This document shows, piece after piece, positions 27,887 through 38,979 of a stretch of 64,000 bases of DNA. A program made the position numbers and the translations under genes. Origin of the DNA: Gammaproteobacteria bacterium (GTDB lineage Bacteria > Pseudomonadota > Gammaproteobacteria > Steroidobacterales > Foliamicaceae); contig VXYS01000004.1 of assembly GCA_009845905.1 (NCBI GenBank), forward strand, positions 648,548 through 712,547, written 5' to 3'. Position 1 is the stretch's first letter. Each line of letters opens with the position of its first letter. The notes below the pieces were generated by a model. That model saw only the letters and a list, made by a program, of their open reading frames with translations. It was not told the DNA's origin and ran no database searches.

Positions 27887-27910
27887 GACTACGCCGCACT
27901 TCGCTGGATA

Positions 27911-27992
27911 TGCCGATGGCCGGACTCGAACCGGCACGGCTTGCGCCACTGCCCCCTCAAGACAGCGTGTCTACCAATTCCACCACATCGGC
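27911..27992 (-). tRNA. tRNA-Leu (anticodon GAG)
   Basis: Read on the minus strand, the 82-base sequence begins GCCGATG and ends CATCGGC plus discriminator A, giving a perfect 7-bp acceptor stem. The anticodon stem CTGTC/GGCAG closes a loop TTGAGGG with GAG as anticodon. A long class II variable arm and the T-arm GGTTCGAGTCC follow. No CCA is encoded, since the genome continues TAT. It lies between secG and nuoA, a placement typical of several gammaproteobacteria. Confidence 0.95.
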
Positions 27993-28010
27993 ACGGAAAG
28001 AAAAGCTGGA

Positions 28011-28370
28011 TCATTCCTGCGGGACGTCGGGTTGCTCCGCGGGCTGAAGCGAGGGCAGCTGCGGCAGGTCTTCGTCTTCCTCCTCGGGGACGGCCTCCTC
28101 CTGGGCCGGCGCCGCCTGCTCGATGGTATCGAGAAGGCTTTCCTCGGGCCGGGGCTTGCCGACCCCGGTGAGGATGAGGCTGGTGGCGAAGAACAGCGTG
28201 GCGAGCACCGCCGTGACGCGCGAAAGGAAATTCGCCGACCCGCGCGCGCCGAACACCGTGCCGGATGCGCCCGAACCGAAAGCGGCGCCCGTTTCCGCGC
28301 CCTTTCCGCGCTGAAGCAGCACAAAGACAATAATCAGGGCAGCGACGAGAACATGCGCTGCCAGGAACAA
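28011..28370 (-). CDS. secG: Preprotein translocase subunit SecG
   Basis: The product has two membrane helices flanking the SecG signature LLQRGKGAETGAAFGSGASG, then RGSANFLSRVTAVLATLFF, and an acidic Glu/Pro-rich tail. I list the TTG at 28370 (119 residues). A CTG at 28382 with GGAG 8 bases upstream would add four residues (start LLQQ) and may be the true start. SecG assists SecYE-SecA export. It lies directly downstream of tpiA. Confidence 0.9.
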   Translation of the reverse strand: MFLAAHVLVAALIIVFVLLQRGKGAETGAAFGSGASGTVFGARGSANFLSRVTAVLATLFFATSLILTGVGKPRPEESLLDTIEQAAPAQEEAVPEEEDEDLPQLPSLQPAEQPDVPQE

Positions 28371-28394
28371 TTGCTGTAACAGAACCCTACTCCG

Positions 28395-29174
28395 CTATAC
28401 CGCCGAAATGATCCGCAAAAACTCCTTCGCATCCAGGGAAGCGCCGCCCACCAGGCCGCCGTCAATGTCCGGCTGGGCAAAAAGCGCGGCCGCGTTGGCG
28501 CCGTTCACGCTGCCCCCGTACAGAATGCGAAGGCCCGCGCCAATTTTAGCATCGGTGCGGGCGATTTCGCCGCGCAGCAGAGCATGTACCTGCTGCGCCT
28601 GCCCCGGCGTTGCGGTGTGGCCGGTACCGATGGCCCAGACGGGTTCATAGGCCAGGACCGCGCGCTCGAACACATCGGCGCCGCACAGTTCCAACACCGC
28701 ACCGAGTTGCCGCAGCACGACCTCTCCGGTGCGTTCCGCCCGGCGTTCGGGAAGCGTTTCTCCAACGCAAAGCACCGGAACCAGCCCGTGATCCGCCGCC
28801 CGCTGAAATTTCTTCGCCACCAACTCGTCGCTTTCGCGCAAGCCGGCGCGTCTTTCCGAGTGACCGACCAGAACGTGGCTGCAGCCGCAGTCGGTGAGCA
28901 TGTCCGCGGACACTTCGCCGGTGTGCGCGCCTTGTTCATGGATAGAGAGGTCCTGCGCTCCCAGTCGAACGGCGAGGGTTCCGGCCGACTCCGCGTTTTC
29001 CAGAATCCGGCGCACGGCGTCCAGGTGCGGGAACGACGGAAACACGATCACCTCCGGAAGGCCGCGGCCAGGTTCATGCGCCGTTGCGGCCAGCGCCCCG
29101 GCCAGTTCGCTTGCCGAGACCAGGCTGCCGTGCATCTTCCAGTTGCCGGCCACGATCCGGCGCCGATCGGTCAT
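28395..29174 (-). CDS. tpiA: Triose-phosphate isomerase
   Basis: The 259-residue TIM barrel carries GNWKMHG (catalytic Lys near residue 13), the His in GHSERR, the catalytic Glu in AYEPVWAIGTG, and the phosphate loop YGGSVNG. It interconverts dihydroxyacetone phosphate and glyceraldehyde 3-phosphate. The gene lies 24 bases downstream of glmM and just upstream of secG. Confidence 0.97.
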   Translation of the reverse strand: MTDRRRIVAGNWKMHGSLVSASELAGALAATAHEPGRGLPEVIVFPSFPHLDAVRRILENAESAGTLAVRLGAQDLSIHEQGAHTGEVSADMLTDCGCSHVLVGHSERRAGLRESDELVAKKFQRAADHGLVPVLCVGETLPERRAERTGEVVLRQLGAVLELCGADVFERAVLAYEPVWAIGTGHTATPGQAQQVHALLRGEIARTDAKIGAGLRILYGGSVNGANAAALFAQPDIDGGLVGGASLDAKEFLRIISAV

Positions 29175-29198
29175 GCGGCGTCGCCTCAGCGCACTGTG

Positions 29199-30518
29199 CT
29201 AACTGGCCCGGAGCGCCTGGGCCACGCCTTCGGCGGCCCTGTGCACGCGCGTACGGTCGGGACCCTCCGCCATGATCCGGAAAACCGGCTCGGTACCCGA
29301 CGGCCGCACCACGATGCGGCCTTCGTCGCCGAGCAGGCGGCGGGCCGCGCGCAAGGCCTTTTCGACAGCGGGGTCTCCCAGGTTGCCGTCGCCGTTCGAC
29401 GGCACGCTCAGGTTCGCCTGTTCCATATGCGGCATGTCCTCGGCCAGTTCCGCCAGCGAACAGCTTCTCGCCTGCATTACGGCCAGAACTTCCAGGGCCA
29501 CCAGCAGGCCGTCGCCTGTGGTGGACTTGTCCAGGCACAGAATATGCCCGGAACTCTCACCGCCCAGGACCCCGCCTTTCTCGCGAAGCATTGCGACCAC
29601 CTGCCGGTCGCCCACCTCCGCGCGGCAGAAAGCAATTCCTTCCGCCTGCAGGGCCCGTTCCAGCGCCATGCTGCTGATCTGGGTCCCGACGACCGGACCG
29701 GCCAGCCGGCCGGCTTCCTTGCGCGCCAAGGCGAGAACCAGTAACAGCGTGTCGCCGTTCAGGGTCGCGCCGGCCGAATCCACCATGATCACCCGGTCGC
29801 CGTCGCCGTCCAGGGCGATTCCGACATCGGCCTCGACCGCCTTGACGGTGCGCCGCAGCAGGTCGGGATCGGTGGCGCCGCAGCGGTCGTTGATATTGCG
29901 GCCGTTCGGAGAACAGCCCAGTGGAACGAGTTCGGCGCCGAGCGCCGTCAGCGTCGACGGGGCCACCCGGTAGGAAGCGCCGTGCGCGCAGTCCACGACG
30001 ATCTTGACTCCATCCAGCGACATGTCCCCGGGAACCGTATCCAGGCAGTGCTGCTCGTAGCGCTCCAGCGCGTCGTCGACCCGCCGCACCTGGCCCAGCG
30101 CGGTGGAATCCAGCGTAACCGCCGCGTCCTCGATATGGCTCTCGATCAACGCCTCTTGCGCGGCCGCCAGCTTGAAGCCGTCGTGCCTGAAAAACTTGAT
30201 TCCGTTGTCGCCGTAAGCGTTGTGTGACGCGCTGATGACGACTCCAAGATCCGCGTCCAGCTCCTGTGTCAGCAGGGCCACGCCGGGCGTCGGCAATGGG
30301 CCGGACAAGCGAACGTCGGCGCCTGCGGCGACGAAGCCCGCCTCCAGCGCCGATTCGAACATGTAGCCGGAAACCCGCGTGTCCTTGCCGATCACAACCT
30401 TGCCGCCGCGGGGCAGCAGGGCGCGGGTGGCGGCGCCGGCCAGCCGCAATGCGAACTCGGCCGTCATGGGATGCTGACCCACCGTGCCGCGGACGCCATC
30501 GGTGCCGAAATACCTCAT
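29199..30518 (-). CDS. glmM: Phosphoglucosamine mutase
   Basis: The 439-residue alpha-phosphohexomutase begins RYFGTDGVRG and has the active serine loop VISASHNAYGDNG near residue 100, the metal loop ALDGDGDR, the sugar loop GGESSGH, and the phosphate loop RPSGTEPVFR. It converts glucosamine 6-phosphate to the 1-phosphate for UDP-GlcNAc synthesis, feeding MurA and LpxC products encoded in this window. A long hairpin element lies just upstream of its start. Confidence 0.97.
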   Translation of the reverse strand: MRYFGTDGVRGTVGQHPMTAEFALRLAGAATRALLPRGGKVVIGKDTRVSGYMFESALEAGFVAAGADVRLSGPLPTPGVALLTQELDADLGVVISASHNAYGDNGIKFFRHDGFKLAAAQEALIESHIEDAAVTLDSTALGQVRRVDDALERYEQHCLDTVPGDMSLDGVKIVVDCAHGASYRVAPSTLTALGAELVPLGCSPNGRNINDRCGATDPDLLRRTVKAVEADVGIALDGDGDRVIMVDSAGATLNGDTLLLVLALARKEAGRLAGPVVGTQISSMALERALQAEGIAFCRAEVGDRQVVAMLREKGGVLGGESSGHILCLDKSTTGDGLLVALEVLAVMQARSCSLAELAEDMPHMEQANLSVPSNGDGNLGDPAVEKALRAARRLLGDEGRIVVRPSGTEPVFRIMAEGPDRTRVHRAAEGVAQALRAS

Positions 30519-30539
30519 CTCACGCTCCGCTTTGAACTC

Positions 30540-30644
30540 GCCCTTTCATGCCCCCTTCTTCCCGGAGACGCATGAATCCATCCATGGAGCTTGCTCCGGC
30601 ATCCCTGCCTCCAATACTCCTGGAAGAAGGGGGCATGAAAGGGC
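30540..30644. repeat. Long hairpin repeat element, copy 1 (23-bp perfect inverted arms)
   Basis: The arms at 30540-30562 and 30622-30644 are perfect 23-base inverted repeats (GCCCTTTCATGCCCCC at the outer left). They enclose a 59-base centre with its own GGAG/CTCC hairpin. The centre shares GGAGACGC (30564-30571), CATCC, TGG and TCCCTGC (30602-30608), in the same order, with the element at 50722-50821 read on the other strand. It fills most of the gap between the stop of the UbiD-family gene and the start of glmM, so it may also end transcription. Confidence 0.8.
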
Positions 30645-30676
30645 TTCCGCTGGCGGTATAGCGGTACTTCATGCGT

Positions 30677-32140
30677 TCAGTCGGCGAAATAATCGTCCCA
30701 GCGCTCGTCGACCAGCTTGAACGAGTCCGCGGCGCGCTCTTCCATGACGGTGCGGTTGTCCTCGGCGAACACGTTGGGGCCGCCTTCCGCAGGCAGTTGC
30801 CGCGTCGCGTCGATCAGTATCTTGCTCGACAGCGCGTTTCGCTGGGTGCTGGGGTCGATCATGAAGGAGAAGGTCTGCCGTACGGTCAGGCTGGCCGGCC
30901 AGGGCTGCCAGCGCGTGGTCACCGCGTGCAGGACGCGCGTGATGTCGGTGGGGTCCACGTCCTTGTCGAGAATGATGATCATCTTCTTGCTGAACCCGAT
31001 CATCCGGTAGCCCATGATCAGGAGCCCGGCCTCGATACCCTCGCCCGGCAGGCGCTTGTTGATGCAGGCGATCACCATGCTGGGAATTTCGGGCGGCATG
31101 TGCAGCTTCACCAGGTTGGGCATGATCCGCTTCAGCCGCGCGAAATGCCCGACCTGCCAGGGCCAGGTGAGATAGGCGCCGCCGATTCCCGGCCAGATGT
31201 TGTAGACCCAGGGCTTCTCGCGGTGGGTGATGGCCTTGACCGTCATGAAATGGTTGGGCGCCGGTTCTCCGATGTAGCCCAGCATCTCGCCGTACGGACC
31301 CTCCATCTCCTTGTCGGTGCTGATTTCCCCCTCGATGACGATCTCGGCATGCGCCGGCGCCATCAGCGCGTTCGTTTCGGCACGGACCAGTTCCACCGGC
31401 TCGCCGCGGAACCCGCCGGAAAACGCGAATTCGTCGTCACCCAGTTCGCCGACGCGGGTGCTGCTCATCATCCAGGTGATCGGGTCCAGGCCGGTGGCCA
31501 CGACGCAGGGCACGCTCTTCTTGCCCTGTGCGATGGCCTTGCGCATCATCTGAGCGCCGTGGTTCTGGCCGGTAAAGCAGATGCCCAGCTTCTGCGGGCC
31601 CTTGACCTGCAACCGGTAGGTGCCGACGTTGCGGCCGATGTCGGGGTCCTCCATGATCACCGAACCGGTACTGATGAACCGGCCCCCGTCGGCGGGATTG
31701 TTCATGATCCAGGGAAACCGGTCGAGGTCGGCGTCCTCGCCGAACAGCTTGACTTCCTTGCACGGAGCATCCGCCCCGTCCACTTCCACGGGAGGGATCT
31801 GCTCGAAACGATAGTCCTCGTTCATGTGCTTGAGAAGTTCCTTCTCCACCACCTGGTTCATTTCGCGCTCGTCGTCGCTGAGATCCTTCACTCCGAGGCA
31901 CATCGCGACCGTCTTGAAACTGTTGAGCACGTTGCAGATGACCGGCGTGTCGTACCAGCGGCCGTTCATCTTCGTGCGTTCCACCAGGAAAGCCGGGGCC
32001 GAGGTGCGCATCCGGTCCTCCAGGCGGTAGGAGAAAGCCGTCATCTCGAACTGGTCCTGGTCCATGTCCGGGATGCGCAGCAGCTTGCCCTGCCGCTCCA
32101 TGGCCTGTGCATATTCTCTTAAGGAATTGAATACCGACAT
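30677..32140 (-). CDS. UbiD-family decarboxylase (prenylated-FMN type)
   Basis: The 487-residue product has the UbiD fold pattern. The conserved Arg176 is in NVGTYRLQ, and AEIVIEGEI near residue 266 precedes EGPYGEMLGY. These carry the catalytic Arg and Glu residues of the family, which remove or add carboxyl groups on aromatic or unsaturated acids using prenylated FMN. Similarity to E. coli UbiD is only domain-level, so a ubiquinone role is not certain. No UbiX-like prenyltransferase gene lies nearby. It follows ahcY by 54 bases on the same strand. Confidence 0.85.
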   Translation of the reverse strand: MSVFNSLREYAQAMERQGKLLRIPDMDQDQFEMTAFSYRLEDRMRTSAPAFLVERTKMNGRWYDTPVICNVLNSFKTVAMCLGVKDLSDDEREMNQVVEKELLKHMNEDYRFEQIPPVEVDGADAPCKEVKLFGEDADLDRFPWIMNNPADGGRFISTGSVIMEDPDIGRNVGTYRLQVKGPQKLGICFTGQNHGAQMMRKAIAQGKKSVPCVVATGLDPITWMMSSTRVGELGDDEFAFSGGFRGEPVELVRAETNALMAPAHAEIVIEGEISTDKEMEGPYGEMLGYIGEPAPNHFMTVKAITHREKPWVYNIWPGIGGAYLTWPWQVGHFARLKRIMPNLVKLHMPPEIPSMVIACINKRLPGEGIEAGLLIMGYRMIGFSKKMIIILDKDVDPTDITRVLHAVTTRWQPWPASLTVRQTFSFMIDPSTQRNALSSKILIDATRQLPAEGGPNVFAEDNRTVMEERAADSFKLVDERWDDYFAD

Positions 32141-32194
32141 GCTGGAAGTCCTCGATGGGCGACGGGCTGCCCTGTGATGGCGGAGAACCCGGGC

Positions 32195-33505
32195 CTAGTA
32201 GCGGTACCGGTCGGGCTTGAACGGACCGGTCTCCGGGATGCCGAGATACTCGGCCTGCTCCGGGGTAAGACGGCTGAGCGAGGCGCCCAGCTTGGGAAGG
32301 TGCAGGCGCGCGACTTTCTCGTCGAGCCGGCGCGGCAGCGTGTATACGCGGTTTTCGTAGTCCCTGCGCGTGAGCAGTTCGATCTGGGCAAGGACCTGGT
32401 TGGTGAAGCTGGTCGACATGACGAAACTGGGGTGCCCGGTGGCGCAACTCAGGTTCACCAGCCGGCCGCGGGCCAGCAGGATCAGCCGCTTGCCGTCCGG
32501 AAAGATCACGTGATCCACCTGCGGCTTGATTTCCTCCCACTCGCAGTCCTTCAGGCTTGCGACGTCGATTTCCACGTCGAAATGGCCGATGTTGCAGAGT
32601 ATGGCCTGGTCCTTCATGCGCGCCATGTGGTCGTAGGTGATGACGCTCCTGTTGCCGGTCGCGGTGACGAAGATGTCGGCCTGCCCGCAGGCCTCGTCCA
32701 TCGTGACCACCGGGTAGCCTTCCATCGCCGCCTGCAAGGCGCAGATCGGATCGATTTCGGTGATCCACACCTGCGCCCCCAGGCCCTTGAGCGATTGGGC
32801 ACAGCCTTTGCCCACGTCGCCGTAACCGCACACCACCGCAATCTTGCCCGCCACCATCACGTCGGTGGCCCGCTTGATGCCATCGACCAGCGATTCGCGG
32901 CAGCCGTACAGGTTGTCGAACTTGGACTTGGTCACCGAGGCGTTGACGTCCATGGCCGGGCAGCGCAGCGTGCCCTGCTCATGCATCCGGTAGAGCTGAT
33001 GAACGCCGGTCGTCGTCTCCTCGCTGAGTCCCAGCAGCTCGCCGGCGAGCTCCGGGTGCTCCTCGTGGACGATGCGGGTCAGGTCGCCGCCGTCGTCCAG
33101 CAGCAGGTTGGGTACCCAGCCGCCGGGGCCGTTGATGGTACGGGCGATACAGGCGATGTATTCCTCTTCCGTTTCGCCCTTCCAGGCGAATACCGGCACG
33201 CCCCGGCGCGCCATCGCGGCGGCGGCGTGGTCCTGGGTGGACAGCCGGTTGCAGGACGACCAGCGCACCTCCGCGCCGAGTTCCAGCAGCGTTTCGATCA
33301 ATACGGCGGTCTGCACCGTCATGTGCAGGCAGCCGGCAATCCGCGCCCCTTCGAGCGGCCGCCGATTGCGGTACTCCGCTCTCAGCGCCATCAGCCCGGG
33401 CATTTCGCTGCGGGCGATCGCAATTTCGCGCTCGCCGAAGTCGGCCAGCGACAGGTCGGCGACCCGGTAGTCCTCGTGCAGGCGGGTTACGGCTGTCCGG
33501 GACAT
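32195..33505 (-). CDS. ahcY: Adenosylhomocysteinase
   Basis: From ATG 33505, whose A is the last base of the metK stop, the product has 436 residues. Family landmarks are [16 protein letters not shown], the substrate-site [14 protein letters not shown], and the NAD-binding loop [14 protein letters not shown]. It closes with FKPDRYRY. It splits S-adenosylhomocysteine to adenosine and homocysteine, relieving methyltransferase inhibition. The one-base overlap with metK implies coordinated SAM-cycle expression. Confidence 0.97.
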   Translation of the reverse strand: MSRTAVTRLHEDYRVADLSLADFGEREIAIARSEMPGLMALRAEYRNRRPLEGARIAGCLHMTVQTAVLIETLLELGAEVRWSSCNRLSTQDHAAAAMARRGVPVFAWKGETEEEYIACIARTINGPGGWVPNLLLDDGGDLTRIVHEEHPELAGELLGLSEETTTGVHQLYRMHEQGTLRCPAMDVNASVTKSKFDNLYGCRESLVDGIKRATDVMVAGKIAVVCGYGDVGKGCAQSLKGLGAQVWITEIDPICALQAAMEGYPVVTMDEACGQADIFVTATGNRSVITYDHMARMKDQAILCNIGHFDVEIDVASLKDCEWEEIKPQVDHVIFPDGKRLILLARGRLVNLSCATGHPSFVMSTSFTNQVLAQIELLTRRDYENRVYTLPRRLDEKVARLHLPKLGASLSRLTPEQAEYLGIPETGPFKPDRYRY

Positions 33506-34704
33506 CAGGCAACCTTCGCCGCGCGGGCGTCGTCGGCAAGTTGCGCAGCCAGGCCGGTTTCTTCCCAGCTGAAGCCGCAATCCTCCCGGCCGAAATGGCC
33601 GAAGGCGGCGGCCGGGCGGTACGACATGCGCTTCAGGTCCAGGTTGCGGATAATGCCCTCGACCGACAAATCGAAATGGGCCCGCACCAGCGCCTTGAGG
33701 CGTTCGTCGCTGACCGTCGCGGTGCCGAAGCTTTCGACATCGACCGCTACCGGCTCCGGCTCGCCGATCGCGTAACAGACCTGCACTTCGCAGCGCTCCG
33801 CCAGGCCGGCCGCGACGACGTTCTTGGCCGCGTGCCGGACCGCGTAGGCGGCGGACCGATCCACCTTGGACGGGTCCTTGCCGGAGAACGCGCCGCCCCC
33901 GTGCCGGGCCATTCCGCCGTAGGTGTCGACAATGATCTTGCGCCCGGTCAGGCCGCAGTCCGCTTGCGGTCCGCCTTCGACAAACCGTCCGGCGGGATTG
34001 ATCAGGTAGTTGATCGGGCCCGCCAGCCACTGGGGACCCAGCACCGGCTTGATCAGCAGTTCGATGATCGCTTCCCTGAAGTCCGGCGGGCAAACGCCCC
34101 GCGCGTAGTCATCCGGCCAGATATGCGGGGCATGCTGGGTGGACAGAACGACATCGGTAACGGCCACCGGCCTGCCGTCCTCGTAGCGCACCGTGACCTG
34201 CGACTTGCCGTCGGGCCGCAGCCAGTCCAGTTTGCCCGACGCCCGCAATTCGGCATGCCTGAGCATGAGCCGGTGCGCCAGGTCGATCGGCGCCGGCATG
34301 AGGGTGGGCGTTTCCCTGCAGGCATAGCCGAACATCATTCCCTGGTCGCCGGCGCCCAGCGGCTTGCCCTCGCCGGCGTTCACTCCCCTTCGGATATCGG
34401 GCGACTGCTTGCCGATCGCGTTCAGGACACCGCAGGTCGCGCCGTCGAAGCCCAGTTCCGAGTTGTTGTAGCCGACGTCCTTGATCAGTCCCCGAACCAG
34501 CGATTCGAGGTCCACCCAGGTCGATGTGGTGATCTCGCCGGCGACCAGCACGAAGCCGGTCTTGACCAGCACCTCCGCCGCCACTCGCGCGTCCTCGTCC
34601 CGCGACAGGATGGCGTCCAGCACGGCGTCGGAAACCTGGTCCGCCAGCTTGTCCGGATGGCCGTCGGAAACCGACTCGGAAGTAAAAAGAGAGGTCTTGG
34701 GCAT
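33505..34704 (-). CDS. metK: S-adenosylmethionine synthetase
   Basis: The 399-residue protein has the MetK motifs [15 protein letters not shown] at the N-terminus, the ATP loop [12 protein letters not shown], and [19 protein letters not shown]. It makes SAM from methionine and ATP. RsmI, encoded upstream, and AhcY, encoded downstream, both belong to SAM-dependent methylation. A nested hairpin with a TATAAT on the coding strand lies just upstream (34725-34780). Confidence 0.97.
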   Translation of the reverse strand: MPKTSLFTSESVSDGHPDKLADQVSDAVLDAILSRDEDARVAAEVLVKTGFVLVAGEITTSTWVDLESLVRGLIKDVGYNNSELGFDGATCGVLNAIGKQSPDIRRGVNAGEGKPLGAGDQGMMFGYACRETPTLMPAPIDLAHRLMLRHAELRASGKLDWLRPDGKSQVTVRYEDGRPVAVTDVVLSTQHAPHIWPDDYARGVCPPDFREAIIELLIKPVLGPQWLAGPINYLINPAGRFVEGGPQADCGLTGRKIIVDTYGGMARHGGGAFSGKDPSKVDRSAAYAVRHAAKNVVAAGLAERCEVQVCYAIGEPEPVAVDVESFGTATVSDERLKALVRAHFDLSVEGIIRNLDLKRMSYRPAAAFGHFGREDCGFSWEETGLAAQLADDARAAKVA

Positions 34705-34724
34705 ACGCTCAACCGTACGATGAA

Positions 34725-34780
34725 GCAGCCGGTCATTATATGCACAAGGCGCCTGGCGGCGCCTCTACGGGACCGGCTGC
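34725..34780 (-). promoter_or_regulatory. Nested inverted repeat with TATAAT box before metK
   Basis: A perfect 10-bp outer stem (34725-34734 with 34771-34780, GCAGCCGGTC) encloses a 7-bp hairpin (34747-34753 with 34758-34764, AGGCGCC, loop of 4). Between them, on the metK strand, lies TATAAT at 34740-34735, a perfect -10 word, but no good -35 is seen 16-18 bases away. The outer stem uses the last codons of rsmI. It could end rsmI transcription, start metK transcription, or both. It does not match a SAM riboswitch I can recognise. Confidence 0.45.
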
Positions 34781-35652
34781 CCGGACGGCCTCAGGGCCAG
34801 GGCCCGCCGGTACGCGAGGCGGCGCGAACACCCCGCGATCGAAGCCGCAAGCCGGGCCGCCTGACGGGTCGGCAGTTCCTCCAGCAAGGGGCGCAGCACG
34901 GCGTCCAGCGCCTTCTCGTCCTGTTCCTGCGCAACGCTGCCGGCCACGACCAGCGTGAACTCGCCCCGGGCGACGATCCCGCCCGCCACGGCCGCCTCGC
35001 ACAGCTCCGCCAGGCTGTCGCCGTAGGCGCTCTCGTGGATCTTGGTCAGTTCGCGGGCCAGAAATGCCCTGCGCTCGCTGCCGAAAACCTGCTGCATGTC
35101 CTCAAGCGCCGCTGTCAGCCGATGCACCGCTTCATAGAAGACCAGGGTCTCGGGTACCGCCTCGAGTTGTCTCAGCCGCGCGCGCCTCGCCGCCCGCCGT
35201 GCGGGCAGGAAGCCCTCGAAGTGAAAACGGTCGGCGGGAAAGCCGGCCACCGACAGGGCCGCCACCGCGGCGCAGGGTCCGGGCAGCGGACTCACGCGTA
35301 TGCCCGACCGCCTTGCTTCGCGGACCAGCCGCATTCCCGGGTCGCTGATGCCGGGCGTTCCCGCATCGCTCATCAGGACCAGCTCCTCTCCCGACAACAG
35401 CCTCTCCAGAAGTTCGGGAATTCTGGAACGCTCGTTGTGGGCGTGCAGGGAAACCATCGCGACGCGTAGGCCCAGGCTGTGCAGCAGCTTGCGGGTTCGG
35501 CGCGTATCCTCCGCCGCCACGCCGGAAGCGCGTTCGAGAACCGCCTTCAGCCGCGTGCTAACATCGTCCAGGTTGCCAATTGGAGTGGCGGCGACAAACA
35601 AGGCCCCCGCTTCTTCAGGCGCGCCTGCCCCCGCCGAGTTCGCAACCGCCAT
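34765..35652 (-). CDS. rsmI: 16S rRNA (cytidine 1402-2'-O)-methyltransferase RsmI
   Basis: The 295-residue tetrapyrrole-methylase-fold protein has the RsmI signatures FVAATPIGNLDDVSTR, SDAGTPGISDPG, SPLPGPCAAVAAL and FEGFLP. It methylates the ribose of C1402 in 16S rRNA. Its ATG (complement of CAT at 35650-35652) directly abuts the divergent lpoA ATG at 35653, leaving no intergenic space. The same rsmI/lpoA divergence is known from E. coli. Confidence 0.95.
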   Translation of the reverse strand: MAVANSAGAGAPEEAGALFVAATPIGNLDDVSTRLKAVLERASGVAAEDTRRTRKLLHSLGLRVAMVSLHAHNERSRIPELLERLLSGEELVLMSDAGTPGISDPGMRLVREARRSGIRVSPLPGPCAAVAALSVAGFPADRFHFEGFLPARRAARRARLRQLEAVPETLVFYEAVHRLTAALEDMQQVFGSERRAFLARELTKIHESAYGDSLAELCEAAVAGGIVARGEFTLVVAGSVAQEQDEKALDAVLRPLLEELPTRQAARLAASIAGCSRRLAYRRALALRPSGQPVP

Positions 35653-37487
35653 ATGATCACCTCCATGCCAAGTGTCGTGGCTTGCCGCTCAGCCAGGCGT
35701 TCCGCTACGCTGCGGCCTGGACGCCATGCCCGGTTTGCGGCGCTCGCAGGCCTGGCGCTTGTCGCCCTGGCCGCCTGCACTCCCGCGGATCTGATGCGGG
35801 CTTCCAGCGAGGAACTGGCGGCCCTTGGCGACCAGGCGCGCACTCTTTCCACTGCCGGAGATCACGGCGCCGCCCGCCAAGTCTACCTGTCCATGGTTCG
35901 CCGGGCACCTCCGCAGGCGCGGCAGCGATACCGGATCCTGGCGGCGCGTGAAGCGGGGCGCGAGGGCCGTAACAGGCGGGCTCTCAGCGAACTCCAGGCG
36001 ATCGACCCCGACGCCGAATGGATCGGGCTATGGTCGCTCGCGGCCGCCGAGAGCGAACGGGTGGTCGGCGGCCCCGATGTCGCGTACGAAAGGCTGGCGG
36101 CAATCGATCCCAACCGGTATACCGACCTTGCCGGGGATCTGCTCCGGACCCGGTCGGAACTGCTGTTTGCGCTGCACAGGCCGACCGACGCCTTGCAGGA
36201 CCTGACGCTGCTCGGCGCGGGGTTCGCCGAGGGCGATGTCGAAAGCGCCGGGTTCACCTGGTCGCTGCTGCGCGATTACCGCGCCCAACTGACAACCGAC
36301 GGCGTGGAAGGGGTTCAATTGGGTTGGATAGAACTCGCCATGCTGACCAGCGAACTGGAGTCCGACCCGACCGAAGCCCGCGCCGCCCTGCAGGGCTGGC
36401 GGGAAAGGTATCCGCAGCATCCCGCCGCCGTTCTGCTGGCCGACACGATCACGCCCGAGATTTGCCGGTCCGCCTCGCATCCCGCCCGCATTGCAATGCT
36501 GTTGCCCGGGTCGGAACGATACGCCGCGGCCCGGCGATCGTTGCGCGACGGGTTCCTGGCCGCGCGTTACGCCCTGAAGTCGTCCTGCGCCAGCCCCGAG
36601 GTCGCGTTCTACGAAGTCGGCGATCCCCCCGATGCGGCGCGGGAATGGAGCCGCGCGGTGGAGGAAGGCGCGGAAATCATTGTCGGGCCGCTGCTGCCCG
36701 AATCGGTCGAGAGGGTCGCGGAAATAGCCGGCGAGCGCCCCACGCTCGCCCTGAACCGTTTGCGGGCCGGTTCTCCGCCCCCCCGCTTCGAGGAGTTCGC
36801 CCTCGCGCCCGAGCACGAGAGCCGCCAGGCGGCGCGCCATGCCCTCGGCCGGGGCCTTGAGCGCGCATTGGTGCTGTACCCCGGCAACGAGTGGGGACGG
36901 CGCATCTACCGCAGTTTTGCTCAGGAGTACCAGGATGGCGGCGGCGAAATCATTGCACGGGAGCAGTACAGCCTGGCGGCCGTGGATTACTCCGACCAGA
37001 TCACACGGCTGCTGAAGATCGGCGCAAGCAACCGCCGGCACCAGGAGTTGCAAAGGCGCCTCGGCAGAAGCCTGAACTTCGAGCCTCGCCGCCGTCAGGA
37101 TGCGGACCTGGTTTTTGTGGTGGCGCGCGCGGCCCAGGGCCAATTACTGGTCCCCCAGCTTCGCTACAACTATTCGGGCGATCTGCCGATTTACGCCATA
37201 CAGAACATCTTCGATCCCGAGCATCTCGACAATCGCGACCTGAACGGGGTGGAAATGCCCGCGCTGCCCGTGCTGGCGGACCGGCATGTGCAGGTCGTGC
37301 ATGGCGAGTTTTCGCCCGACTGGCTTGCCTCTTCGGAATTCAACATCTCGCTCTTCGCAATGGGTTATGACAGCTTCAAACTGGCGCTGGCCCTGTTTGA
37401 CGGATCGAAGGGGCTGGGCAAGGGGATAGGCGGTCTCACAGGCATTGTCTCCCGTGCTCCGGACGGGCGGCTGCAACGGGAACTGGC

Positions 37488-38912
<1,425 letters not shown>

Positions 38913-38979
38913 GCCATGCAGATCGGTGGCAGGCAGCCCGTGGTTGACAACATGCCGCCCGCGCGTGTTCCCCGCGCCC

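Noticed and set aside
30540-30644. A small insertion sequence or complete transposon at the first hairpin element.
   Set aside because: There is no transposase frame inside and no clear target-site duplication was recognised. It is too short for an autonomous element, so repeat is the safer call.
34705-34790. A SAM or SAH riboswitch upstream of metK-ahcY.
   Set aside because: The stems do not match the SAM-I, SAM-II or SAH layouts I know, and the outer stem includes rsmI codons. I list it only as a nested inverted repeat.
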